From contig DASQFN010000079.1 of NCBI GenBank assembly GCA_035633115.1, positions 206,048 to 270,047 of the forward strand: a stretch of 64,000 bases of DNA, in the 5' to 3' direction. Each line of letters begins with the position of its first letter. Within the stretch, counting starts at the first letter, position 1. Under the pieces are notes generated by a model. It did no database searches and had not been told where the DNA came from. It worked only from the letters and a program-made list of their open reading frames with translations. The stretch comes from Gemmatimonadaceae bacterium (GTDB lineage Bacteria > Gemmatimonadota > Gemmatimonadetes > Gemmatimonadales > Gemmatimonadaceae). Below, piece by piece: positions 24,742 through 33,309 of this stretch. The translations under genes and the position numbers were made by a program.

Positions 24742-25506
24742 TTATCGCCACACGCCGTCCCGGTATGCAGGCCGTGTGGCGCTCACCCGAGGGTCAGCCG
24801 AGTGATCGCTCCACCACACCCGCACTGAATCACCCGCCACCTCGACGGTCGGCTGACGCGCTCGCTCGTTGGCACTCGACACAACCTCGCCAGCTTTGAA
24901 GATGTGTCCCATCGAACGTGACACGGCAACACCAACACTCGGTGTGAGGCTGTTTGGATCTTCATAAGCGACAGCCACCCGGTCGCCCGCACCCGAGACG
25001 CTCACCCACGCAGGATTGTCGCCGAATACTATCGGCACCGGCGCATGGAATGTCCGCCCGCTGTCCATCGAGTGCGCGAAGAACACGCCACGACCCGCCG
25101 CCGGCTCGGCGAAGTACGCGAGGTACACATAGCCGGTTGACGAGTCGGCGGCGATTGACGGAGGCGGTCGCCCGCAACCGCGGATGCTCCTGTCGGTCGA
25201 GTCGGCAACAACCGGCGCCGTCCAGCTCTTTCCGCCGTCGGGCGACTGGGACACGAGAAGCACGCCACTGCTGTCCCTTTGCGCCGACCACCAGGCAGCG
25301 AGCAATCGCGACCCTTTGCGTGTTGCACGCACCGATGCCGGACATCCGGCAGCCTGCGGCCACACGCTTTCAAATGCCACCGTTGCCGGGAGTCGCGGCC
25401 CATCGAGCCTGATCTCGTTCCAGACAATGTCGCCTTCGCTGCACGCGACGACGGACAGTCCGAGCGCCCCCAGCATCACCAGTGTCCACCGGCGCGCGTC
25501 CGTCAT
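24742..25506 (-). CDS. BNR-repeat lipoprotein (sialidase-like fold)
   Basis: The 254-residue protein has a lipobox (LSVVACSE) and at least two BNR/Asp-box motifs (SPDGGKSWT and SMDSGRTF), which mark blades of a six-bladed beta-propeller. Many such proteins are exo-sialidase-like or photosystem-assembly-like, but with no catalytic Arg triad or Glu visible it may only bind. Its length is short for a full propeller, suggesting four to five blades. The long upstream extension to 25959 overlaps the divergent pruA gene and was rejected. Confidence 0.7.
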   Translation of the reverse strand: MTDARRWTLVMLGALGLSVVACSEGDIVWNEIRLDGPRLPATVAFESVWPQAAGCPASVRATRKGSRLLAAWWSAQRDSSGVLLVSQSPDGGKSWTAPVVADSTDRSIRGCGRPPPSIAADSSTGYVYLAYFAEPAAGRGVFFAHSMDSGRTFHAPVPIVFGDNPAWVSVSGAGDRVAVAYEDPNSLTPSVGVAVSRSMGHIFKAGEVVSSANERARQPTVEVAGDSVRVWWSDHSADPRVSATRPAYRDGVWR

Positions 25507-25572
25507 CGCTCTCCAATCCGTCGGAGGGTATCTTTCGAGGTCCAGACCAGAATCATCTCCAGGAATAATCGC

Positions 25573-27363
25573 ATGGGCGCATCCACCATTCGACCTGCAC
25601 CCGCCGGCACTTCCGCACCGGCTCCAGCTTCTACCCAGAAACCTTCGCCGGCTTCCACCGGCAGCCAGGCCGCCGCCGACGCTTCGGAATCCGCGGCGTT
25701 CGCGCCCGCCGGCGGCGCGCAGTCTTCTCCGGTCTCCGGGTTCAATGGCAACCGCCGCGTTCCCGCGCCCGTCAATGAGCCGGTGAAAAGCTACGCTCCG
25801 GGAAGCGCCGAGCGTGCCGCGCTCAAGCAGAGACTGAGGGAGATGGCCGGCGAGCGCGTCGACATCCCGCTGATAATCGGAGGAAAGGAAGTCCGTACGG
25901 GCGATCTCGCACAGTCGGTGATGCCGCACAACCACCAGCACGTCCTCGCCGATTACCACCTTGCAAAAGCGTCGAACATCGACGACGCCGTCGAGGCGGC
26001 GCGGGCTGCGTCGCGCGAATGGGCTAACTGGGCCTGGGAGGATCGGGCCGCTGTATTTCTGAAAGCAGCGGAGCTTCTCACGACCAGCTGGCGCGCGACG
26101 CTGAACGCCGCAACGATGCTGGGCCAGTCGAAAACCGCATTCCAGGCAGAGATCGACGCGGCGTGCGAGCTAATCGATTTCTGGCGATTCAATCCGCACT
26201 ACGCTCAACAGCTGTACGACCAGCAGCCGCTGAGCGATCACTCGATGTGGAACCAGCTGGACTATCGTCCGCTGGAGGGATTCGTCTACGCCGTCACGCC
26301 GTTCAATTTCACGTCGATAGCCGGAAATCTTCCCACCGCGCCAGCGCTGATGGGAAATACCGTTATCTGGAAGCCCGCGTCGAGCGCGATGCTGAGTGGC
26401 TACTACATCATGCGTCTGCTCGAGGAGGCGGGACTTCCGCCGGGAGTGATCAACTTCGTTCCCGGCGACGCGGCAACCATCTCGGACAGGCTGCTCGGTC
26501 ACCACGATCTCGCCGGCGTGCACTTCACCGGCAGCACCGGTGTCTTCAACAGCATGTGGCGGACAGTCGGCGCCAGCATGTCGAAGTACCGCTCGTATCC
26601 CCGCATCGTCGGCGAGACAGGCGGCAAGGATTTCATCGTCGCGCACGCGTCAGCCGACCCTGCGGCGCTTTCCGTCGCGATCGCGCGTGGGGGATTCGAA
26701 TATCAGGGACAGAAATGCTCGGCGGCGAGTCGCATCTACGTTCCTGAATCAATCTGGCCCGAAGTGCGCGACCGTACCGTTGCAATCATGAAGGAGCTGA
26801 AGATGGGCGACCCTGCGGACTTCAGGAACTTCATGGGCGCTGTCATCGACAAGCGCGCGTTCGACAAGATCGGCGAGTATGTGGCGCACGGCCGAGACAA
26901 CGCGCAGATCATCGCCGGTGGTGGAGTGCACGGGGACGAGGGATACTTCGTGGAGCCTACTCTCGTCGAGACGCACGATCCGTCGTACAAGCTTTTGTGC
27001 GAGGAGATATTCGGACCGGTCGTGACGGCTCACGTCTACGCCGACGCGAAGTGGGAGGAGACACTCGCGACAGTCGACCAGACTTCGCCCTATGCTCTCA
27101 CCGGGGCGATCTTCGCGCGCGACCGCGCCGCAGTGCGGACAGCATCTGTCGCGCTGAGGAATGCGGCCGGAAACTTCTACATCAACGACAAGCCTACGGG
27201 TGCGGTGGTTGGGCAGCAGCCCTTCGGCGGTGCGCGCGGCTCGGGTACGAACGACAAGGCCGGCTCCATCCTCAACCTCGTTCGCTGGGTGAGTGCCCGA
27301 ACCATCAAGGAGACATTCTCGCCGCCGCTCGACTACAGGTATCCGTTCATGGCGGAGGAATAG
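25573..27363 (+). CDS. pruA: L-glutamate gamma-semialdehyde (P5C) dehydrogenase
   Basis: This enzyme oxidises glutamate gamma-semialdehyde (from proline or arginine) to glutamate with NAD. The 596-residue protein has the catalytic Cys in FEYQGQKCSAASRIYVP (Cys382) and the Glu in IVGETGGKDFIV (Glu348), with the ALDH4/P5CDH-specific VTPFNFTSIAGNLP segment. It differs from relatives in an N-terminal extension of about 65 residues rich in Ala, Pro, Ser and Thr before the dehydrogenase starts near SYAPGSAERAALKQRL. The ATG at 25573 has AGGA upstream. It lies 7 bases before cphA, so the two are co-transcribed. Confidence 0.93.
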   Translation: MGASTIRPAPAGTSAPAPASTQKPSPASTGSQAAADASESAAFAPAGGAQSSPVSGFNGNRRVPAPVNEPVKSYAPGSAERAALKQRLREMAGERVDIPLIIGGKEVRTGDLAQSVMPHNHQHVLADYHLAKASNIDDAVEAARAASREWANWAWEDRAAVFLKAAELLTTSWRATLNAATMLGQSKTAFQAEIDAACELIDFWRFNPHYAQQLYDQQPLSDHSMWNQLDYRPLEGFVYAVTPFNFTSIAGNLPTAPALMGNTVIWKPASSAMLSGYYIMRLLEEAGLPPGVINFVPGDAATISDRLLGHHDLAGVHFTGSTGVFNSMWRTVGASMSKYRSYPRIVGETGGKDFIVAHASADPAALSVAIARGGFEYQGQKCSAASRIYVPESIWPEVRDRTVAIMKELKMGDPADFRNFMGAVIDKRAFDKIGEYVAHGRDNAQIIAGGGVHGDEGYFVEPTLVETHDPSYKLLCEEIFGPVVTAHVYADAKWEETLATVDQTSPYALTGAIFARDRAAVRTASVALRNAAGNFYINDKPTGAVVGQQPFGGARGSGTNDKAGSILNLVRWVSARTIKETFSPPLDYRYPFMAEE

Positions 27364-27370
27364 CCTCCGC

Positions 27371-30046
27371 GTGACGACGACCGCGGCCGCACGCACGCCG
27401 ATCGGATCGCCCACCCGTTTCGATCCGGAAGAGCTGCGCGTCACGCGGATTCGCGCCCTTCGTGGTCCAAACTACTGGCGCCTCGCACCTGTCATCGCCG
27501 GCGATGTCGAGCAGGGTGCACTCGAGAAGGTCACGTCTGCCGACGTCCCGGGTTTTACCGAGCGACTGACGGGCGCAATCCCGTCGCTCGAATCGCACAA
27601 GTGTACCCGCGGGCATCATGGCGGATTCATCGAGCGCCTCGTCGAAGGAACGCACTTCCCGCACATCCTGGAGCACGTCGCGCTCGAGCTGCAGACGCTC
27701 ATCGGGAACGATGTCTCATTCGGTCGAGTGGTTCCCTCAGGCGACGAGGGGGTGTGGTGGCTGATCGTCGCCTACGAGGAGGAACAGGTCGGGCTGCAGG
27801 CGATGCGCGACGCGGTCAAGATCGTTCGCGCGTGCATCAGCGGTGAGAAGCTCGACGTCGGGTCGATCGTCGACGATCTCGTTTCGCTTTACGAATCTTC
27901 CCGGCTCGGCCCCTCCACCGGGGCGATCGTCGAGGAGGCGCGGCGTCGCGGCATTCCCGTCCGCCGTCTCAACAATTACTCGCTGGTGCAGCTCGGGCTC
28001 GGCAGCAATCTCCACCGCATTCAGGCGACGCTCACCGATTCGACGAGCGCGATCGGCGTGGAGATCGCGCAGGACAAGGACGACACCAAGCGCGTGCTGG
28101 AGAACATCGGACTGCCGGTCCCCAAGGGTGACGTCGCACGCACGGTCGAGGCCGCGCTCGACCTTGCAGAAGAGATCGGCTACCCGGTGATACTCAAGCC
28201 GCTCGCTGCCAATCACGGTCGCGGAATCTCCGGGCGTTGCGCCGACGCAGATGCACTTCGCGCGGCGTGGGAACGCTCGTCCGCTTACGGCTCGCGCATC
28301 GTTGTGGAGCAGTTCGCCGAAGGTCGCGACCATCGTGTTCTCGTAGTCAACGGGAAAGTCGTTGCTGCCGCCGAGCGTGTTCCAGCTCATGTCGTGGGCG
28401 ATGGAAGGCACACGCTGGCCGAGCTGATCGCCAAAGCGAACGAGGATCCGCGCAGGGGTGTGGGACACACGAAAATGCTGACGCGGATTCCCACCGATTC
28501 GCGGGCGCTGGAGTATCTCGCCAGAGTCGGACGTACCATGCAGACCGTGCCTGCCGCTGGAGAGATGGTGGCGCTGGCCGCGACTGCGAATCTCTCGACT
28601 GGTGGGACGTCGATCGACCGCACCGATGAGATGCATCCGGACAACGTCACCGCCTGCGAGATGGCCGCAGGCGTGATCGGACTCGACATTGCGGGCATCG
28701 ACGTCCTAACGCCGGACATCTCCATTCCGTTTCGCGAGAACAAGAGCGTCATCATCGAGGTAAACGCGGGTCCGGGAATCAGAATGCACACTCATCCCGC
28801 GGAAGGACGAGCGAGGAACGTGGCGGCGCCGATCGTGGATATGCTGTATCCGCCGGGTGTCGAAGCGACGATTCCCGTTATTGCAGTCACCGGCACGAAC
28901 GGGAAGACGACCGTCACCCGTCTCATTGCCCATCTTTTCCGCGTGACCGAGAACACCGTCGGATTCACTACAACCGACGGTACGTATCTGGGCAACCGCC
29001 TGGTGATCGAGGGCGACATGACCGGCCCGTTCTCGGCGAACATCATCCTGTCGAATCCGACTGTCGACATCGCCGTTCTCGAGACAGCGCGCGGTGGAAT
29101 TCTCCGCGCCGGGCTTGGCTTCGACGAATGCGACGTCGGTGTCGTGCTCAACGTCTCCGCGGATCACCTCGGGCTCCGCGGCATCAACACAGTCGAGCAG
29201 CTCGCGGATGTGAAAGGTGTCGTCGCCGCCGTCGTCAAGCGCGAGGGCCACGCGGTGTTGAACGCGGACGATCCGCTGGTTTACGCCATGCGGGATCGAA
29301 CTCCGGGAGATATCGTGCTCTTCTCCACGAAACCCGAGGGGGAAAGCGCCGAGTTCGAGCAGCATCTGCTGCGCAATGGCATTGGTGCGCGAATAGAGAA
29401 GGACACGTTCGTCATCAGGCGCGGGCGCCTCCGCATTCCAATCGCCTCGGTGCGAGAGGTTCCGCTCATGCTGGGAGGAGCGGCGCGCTTTCAGCGCGAG
29501 AACGTGCTGGCGGCAATCGCCACCGCTTACGTGCAGGGAATGCGGTACGACGACATCCGCGCCGGGCTTCTCTCTTTCTTCCCTTCTCCGTCGCTCACGC
29601 CAGGCCGCCTGAATCTCATGCGCGTCGGCAAGGGTCGCGTGCTCGTGGACTACGCGCACAATCCCGCGGCGATTGCCGGCCTGATGGAATTCGTCTACAA
29701 CCTCGACGCAGCCCGGCGAATTGGAATAATCACCGCGCCGGGCGACCGGCGCGACGAGGATCTGCGAACCGTCGGCAGACTTTCAGCGAAGCTCGACCGC
29801 GTGATCGTCCGCGAAGACAAGTACCGCCGCGGACGTGAGCCGGGCGAGGTGTCTCGCCTCATCATCGAGGGGCTGCACGAGGCCGGAATGACCGACAGTC
29901 AGATCGAGATCATCTACAACGAGACTGAAGGTCTCGCGCACGCCGTGAGCCAGATGGAGGACAACGACCTCGTGTTCGTCCTGGCCGACGAGGTTCCTGC
30001 AGTGCTCGCGCAGCTGGATCTTCTTTCCGGCGACCGTCACACCTGA
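27371..30046 (+). CDS. cphA: Cyanophycin synthetase
   Basis: CphA makes cyanophycin, the Asp-Arg storage polymer, from aspartate, arginine and ATP. The 891-residue protein has the complete layout: an N-terminal domain (about 1-160, RALRGPNYWR, HILEHVALELQ), an ATP-grasp domain (about 225-485, VILKPLAANHGRGI), and a Mur-ligase-like domain with P-loop GTNGKTT (residues 508-514), ARGGILRAGLGF and SADHLGLRG. The GTG at 27371 follows the pruA stop by 7 bases and has the GGAGG of the pruA end upstream. Length matches two-substrate CphA1 enzymes. Confidence 0.94.
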   Translation: MTTTAAARTPIGSPTRFDPEELRVTRIRALRGPNYWRLAPVIAGDVEQGALEKVTSADVPGFTERLTGAIPSLESHKCTRGHHGGFIERLVEGTHFPHILEHVALELQTLIGNDVSFGRVVPSGDEGVWWLIVAYEEEQVGLQAMRDAVKIVRACISGEKLDVGSIVDDLVSLYESSRLGPSTGAIVEEARRRGIPVRRLNNYSLVQLGLGSNLHRIQATLTDSTSAIGVEIAQDKDDTKRVLENIGLPVPKGDVARTVEAALDLAEEIGYPVILKPLAANHGRGISGRCADADALRAAWERSSAYGSRIVVEQFAEGRDHRVLVVNGKVVAAAERVPAHVVGDGRHTLAELIAKANEDPRRGVGHTKMLTRIPTDSRALEYLARVGRTMQTVPAAGEMVALAATANLSTGGTSIDRTDEMHPDNVTACEMAAGVIGLDIAGIDVLTPDISIPFRENKSVIIEVNAGPGIRMHTHPAEGRARNVAAPIVDMLYPPGVEATIPVIAVTGTNGKTTVTRLIAHLFRVTENTVGFTTTDGTYLGNRLVIEGDMTGPFSANIILSNPTVDIAVLETARGGILRAGLGFDECDVGVVLNVSADHLGLRGINTVEQLADVKGVVAAVVKREGHAVLNADDPLVYAMRDRTPGDIVLFSTKPEGESAEFEQHLLRNGIGARIEKDTFVIRRGRLRIPIASVREVPLMLGGAARFQRENVLAAIATAYVQGMRYDDIRAGLLSFFPSPSLTPGRLNLMRVGKGRVLVDYAHNPAAIAGLMEFVYNLDAARRIGIITAPGDRRDEDLRTVGRLSAKLDRVIVREDKYRRGREPGEVSRLIIEGLHEAGMTDSQIEIIYNETEGLAHAVSQMEDNDLVFVLADEVPAVLAQLDLLSGDRHT

Positions 30047-30050
30047 CTGA

Positions 30051-31121
30051 ATGACTCTGCCCGACGCGTCGGCCGAGCTGCGGATGACTTCGCTCCACGC
30101 AACGCGAGGAGCGAACTTCTGGTCGCGGCGCCCGGTCACGCGGCTCGACATTCTGGTCGGTGCGTATGAGGGCATTTCCTCCGCTGAAGTACCCGGGTTT
30201 ACCGAGACGCTCGTTTCCGCGATGCCCGGACTCGAGGAGCACCGCTGCAGCATCGGGGAGCGGGGCGGGTTCATCACGCGGCTCCAGCGCGGCACATATG
30301 CGGCACATATCATCGAGCATGTCGCGCTCGAGCTGCAGAATACAATTGGCCACGAGGCCGGCTTCGGGCGCACCCGCGGCGGCGATGTGGATGGTGAGTA
30401 CACAATCGTGGTCGAGCATCTTCACGAGGCGGTGGGCCTTCGAGCCGCGGGCCTCGCGCTCGAGATAGTTCAGCAGGCTTTCTCCGGAACGCTTGGCTCC
30501 GTCGATTACGCGACGGCAGAGCTCGCCGCGATTGCGCAGACGCCGGACGTCCCTCGTCTGACTCAGCGCGTCGCGTGCGGAATTACCGGAGGGTCCAACC
30601 GGGCTGAAGCGCGCGCCGAGCTCGTGCGGCGCGGATTCGGGAACGGAGAGCTGATTGTCGACGTGGCTCCCGCTTATCTTCTGCAGGCAGGACTTCCCTA
30701 CTCACGGTCCGACATCGCAATCGTGCTCGACACGATGCTGACCGATGTGCCCGAGCGATACCGTGAGGAGGAGCGTGCACAGCGACTCGTGGCGACGGTG
30801 GCTGACGCAGTCGAGCGCGGCGGAATAGTCGTTGTGCCGGCGAAGGAATGGGAGGTTCAGGATCTCGTGCGCGACGCCGGCTGTCGCGTGGCGATCTTTG
30901 CGCCCGACGCGGACATCACGCGGCGTGACAAGAAGGTGGCGCGCGCCGCGGCATATTGTGACGGAGGGAGAATCATCATCGAGACGCGCAGTGGAGTTGC
31001 CGATGGCGGAGCACTTCATGATCATGCGCCGGCAGGCGCGCAGGCCGCGGCGGCCCTCGCGGCATTCACGCTTCACGAGTTGCATCCGCACCGCGCGGCC
31101 GCAGCCTCCGCGACGGGTTAG
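30051..31121 (+). CDS. Degenerate CphA-like protein lacking ATP-grasp and P-loop
   Basis: This 356-residue protein starts 4 bases after cphA. Residues of about 10-160 match the CphA N-terminal domain: ATRGANFWSRRPV, AEVPGFTETL and HIIEHVALELQNTIGHE compare directly with cphA. It then jumps to sequence resembling the middle of the Mur-ligase domain. ILRAGLGFDECDVGVVLN of CphA corresponds to LLQAGLPYSRSDIAIVLD here, and both continue into a helix and a GHAVLNADDP or GIVVVPAKEW strand. The ATP-grasp region and the GTNGKTT P-loop are absent, so it cannot ligate by the known mechanism. It may be a binding or regulatory partner. Domain matches are seen; function is inferred. Confidence 0.8.
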   Translation: MTLPDASAELRMTSLHATRGANFWSRRPVTRLDILVGAYEGISSAEVPGFTETLVSAMPGLEEHRCSIGERGGFITRLQRGTYAAHIIEHVALELQNTIGHEAGFGRTRGGDVDGEYTIVVEHLHEAVGLRAAGLALEIVQQAFSGTLGSVDYATAELAAIAQTPDVPRLTQRVACGITGGSNRAEARAELVRRGFGNGELIVDVAPAYLLQAGLPYSRSDIAIVLDTMLTDVPERYREEERAQRLVATVADAVERGGIVVVPAKEWEVQDLVRDAGCRVAIFAPDADITRRDKKVARAAAYCDGGRIIIETRSGVADGGALHDHAPAGAQAAAALAAFTLHELHPHRAAAASATG

Positions 31122-31124
31122 AGC

Positions 31125-32018
31125 TTGGCAGTAAGTCAGGGACAACTCAATCCCGAGCGGCCGCATGTGGATGTCGACGAACCCACGCCCGGCGCCGGAC
31201 CGGATTGGCATTCCCGCGCGCACACAGGAACGCTCGTACTGATGGGCGGAGCGACAGACGCGCGGGGTGATGCGCTCGCGGCGTTCGCCGGTCTCGTGCG
31301 GGGTACGAAGGGAGGTCCGGTCGTAGGGTTTACGACTGCGTCAGCCAACGTGAGAGCGAGCGCGCGCAGGTGGCGGCGCGCACTTCATACGGCGGGCCTC
31401 GAGAGCGTCACGATCCCGGTGGTCGAGAGTCGCGAGCAGGCAAGCGACCCGAGGATCGTAAAGCTGATCGAGGAGTCGAGCGGAATTTTTCTCGGCGGCG
31501 GGAATCAGATCAAGCTGATAAGCATCCTGAGTGGCACGCCGGTCGCCGAAGCGATCTGGGCGCATTTCGCGCGCGGCGGGATAGTTGGTGGAACGAGCGC
31601 CGGCGCGGCCGCACTTACTGAGCTCACGCTAGCGGGCAACGAGGTGGACGAGGAAGGAAAGCTCGTCGAGCAGTACATCGGTCCCGGCCTCGGGCTTCTC
31701 GGATTCAAGAGTCTGATCGATACGCATTTCACGCAGCGCCGCCGGCTTTATCGACTGTTCGTCGCAATAGCAGACAATCCGGAGATCATGGGTCTGGGAA
31801 TCGACGAGGACACGGCGATGATCGTGAAGGGTGAGATCGCGACCGTCGTCGGCAGGGGCGGGGTGACTTTCGTGGACGGTCGGAGTGTGCGATTCGACAA
31901 CGCTGACGAAGTGACGAAGGGCCGTCAGCTTACGCTGAGCTCACTGCGCGTTGGAATAGTGGGAACCGGCTACACGTTCAACCTCAGGCACAGGGAACTC
32001 GAGGCGCTGCTGGATTAA
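31125..32018 (+). CDS. cphB: Cyanophycinase
   Basis: CphB degrades cyanophycin to beta-Asp-Arg dipeptides. The 297-residue serine-peptidase-like (S51 family) protein has the catalytic Ser in GGTSAGAAAL (Ser158), the FLGGGNQIKL strand and the family His motif DTHFTQRRRLYRL. The TTG start lies 4 bases after the stop of the CphA-like gene. The N-terminal 30 residues are unusual for the family and may be disordered. The four genes pruA, cphA, cphA-like and cphB occupy 6.4 kb with gaps of 3-7 bases, a clear operon. Confidence 0.93.
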   Translation: MAVSQGQLNPERPHVDVDEPTPGAGPDWHSRAHTGTLVLMGGATDARGDALAAFAGLVRGTKGGPVVGFTTASANVRASARRWRRALHTAGLESVTIPVVESREQASDPRIVKLIEESSGIFLGGGNQIKLISILSGTPVAEAIWAHFARGGIVGGTSAGAAALTELTLAGNEVDEEGKLVEQYIGPGLGLLGFKSLIDTHFTQRRRLYRLFVAIADNPEIMGLGIDEDTAMIVKGEIATVVGRGGVTFVDGRSVRFDNADEVTKGRQLTLSSLRVGIVGTGYTFNLRHRELEALLD

Positions 32019-32050
32019 GCCCCATTGAATGTCTTAATGAGGATAATTAG

Positions 32051-32062
32051 CATTACTTAATG
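32051..32062. promoter_or_regulatory. 12-bp palindrome over the vapB start codon
   Basis: cattacttaatg reads CATTA-CT-TAATG, an inverted repeat that includes the vapB ATG at 32060. The same cttaatga core recurs at 32033-32040. VapB dimers commonly repress their own operon through such sites; binding here is inferred. Confidence 0.55.
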
Positions 32063-32338
32063 AACAAGCGCAATCCTCTTCGGCTTAGCGAGCCGCTCCA
32101 GATCTACATCACCGCCGACGAGCGGCGAATGCTGGATAACCTCTCTGCGGAGACCGGCCTTTCGAGGGCTGAGATTTTACGGCGTGGTCTACGGACGTTT
32201 GCCACCCAGCAAGCGGGGGACAGCGGGCCGATGCATGAGCTGATTTTGTCGCTTCGAGATGCGAAGTGGCCCGTCGACATCGCGACTGACCACGACCGGC
32301 ATCTGACCGACGCCTACACAGACCGGCACACGCGATGA
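32060..32338 (+). CDS. vapB: Antitoxin of a VapBC pair (ribbon-helix-helix)
   Basis: The 92-residue protein has a ribbon-helix-helix DNA-binding region (LQIYITADERRMLDNLSAET, then LSRAEILRRGLRTFA) and a C-terminal tail that would neutralise the toxin. Its stop overlaps the toxin start by four bases, the usual arrangement. The region just upstream is AT-rich relative to the genome and carries cttaatga repeats, likely the operator. Confidence 0.9.
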   Translation: MNKRNPLRLSEPLQIYITADERRMLDNLSAETGLSRAEILRRGLRTFATQQAGDSGPMHELILSLRDAKWPVDIATDHDRHLTDAYTDRHTR

Positions 32339-32793
32339 GCCGGGCCGTGTTCGTGGATACGTCAGGCTGGCTGGCGGCCGCGAGTACCCGCGTGAATCGA
32401 CACCACGAGGTCGCGCCAGCATACGACGAACTTGTTGCACGGCGCACGCGTTTCCTCACCACGAATCTCGTGGTTGCGGAAATGCACATTTTGATCGTCC
32501 GCGAGCAGGGTGCCGACGCCGGGGGCCGGCTCCTCGATGCAATCCATGCAGATCCGATGTACACCGTCATCGCCTCGACCCGTGACCTCGAATCCGCTGC
32601 GACGGATCGCTGGCTGCGTCCTTACCGCGATCATCGGTTCAGTCTCACGGATGCCGTGAGCTTCGAGGTAATGCGGACCGAGCGGATCGAAGAAGCATTG
32701 GCGCTGGATCATCACTTTGAGATTGCCGGATACCGACTGCTTCCCGCTCCCGCGGCCCGCCTGCCCCGAAAGCGGCCGCGGCCGCGGAAATAA
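32335..32793 (+). CDS. vapC: PIN-domain ribonuclease toxin VapC
   Basis: The 152-residue protein has the PIN-domain acidic residues: Asp8 in VFVDTSGWL, a Glu in LVVAEMH and Asp in SLTDAVSF. VapC toxins cleave tRNA or rRNA at single sites. A Pro/Lys-rich C-terminal tail follows the domain. It pairs with vapB by a four-base overlap. Confidence 0.9.
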   Translation: MSRAVFVDTSGWLAAASTRVNRHHEVAPAYDELVARRTRFLTTNLVVAEMHILIVREQGADAGGRLLDAIHADPMYTVIASTRDLESAATDRWLRPYRDHRFSLTDAVSFEVMRTERIEEALALDHHFEIAGYRLLPAPAARLPRKRPRPRK

Positions 32794-32825
32794 TCGGAAG
32801 TTGATACCAGATACTCATCGCGACC

Positions 32826-33257
32826 ATGCCGATTGAAATCCGGGTGCTGGGCGCCGGTGATGCGGAGATTCTCGCTCATGTCGCGTCGGACGTCTTCGAT
32901 GGTCCGGTCGAGACGCGATGGTGCACAGAGTTCCTCGCTGACGAAAGACATCATCTTGTCGTCGCGCTCGACGGCGGGTGCGTGGTCGGCATGGCGTCCG
33001 CCGTCCACTACGTGCACCCTGACAAGTCGCCCGAGCTGTGGGTGAACGAAGTGGGAGTCGCCGGGTCGTACCAGGGTCAGGGAATCGGCCAGAAGCTGCT
33101 CGCGGCCCTTTTTGCGCACGGGCGGAAGCTCGGCTGCAGCGAGGCCTGGGTTTTGACGGAAGAAACGAACACGGCAGCTCGACGTTTGTACGCTCGCGCG
33201 GGGGGCGTCGAGTCACCTACTCTCATGTATTCATTTCCGCTCGACACACAGCGATGA
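32826..33257 (+). CDS. GNAT family N-acetyltransferase
   Basis: The 143-residue protein has the GNAT core, with the acetyl-CoA binding loop VAGSYQGQGIGQKLLAALF and the strands around ELWVNEVGV and CSEAWVLTEETNTAARRLY. It is a single-domain acetyltransferase; the substrate is unknown. It lies 32 bases past vapC and may be expressed with it or on its own. Confidence 0.88.
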   Translation: MPIEIRVLGAGDAEILAHVASDVFDGPVETRWCTEFLADERHHLVVALDGGCVVGMASAVHYVHPDKSPELWVNEVGVAGSYQGQGIGQKLLAALFAHGRKLGCSEAWVLTEETNTAARRLYARAGGVESPTLMYSFPLDTQR

Positions 33258-33309
33258 TATCGCGTCAAAGGGCCGCGCTTCGACGCCGAAAGCGCTAAAT
33301 TCCATACAG

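Noticed and set aside
24742..25959. A 405-residue start for the BNR protein
   Set aside because: The extra N-terminal part overlaps the divergent pruA gene and its promoter, and lacks a signal peptide; the lipobox start at 25506 is far better.
30051..31121. Frameshifted or truncated second cphA pseudogene
   Set aside because: The frame is open from start to stop, tightly packed in the operon, and both retained blocks are well preserved, which fits a functional protein better than decay.
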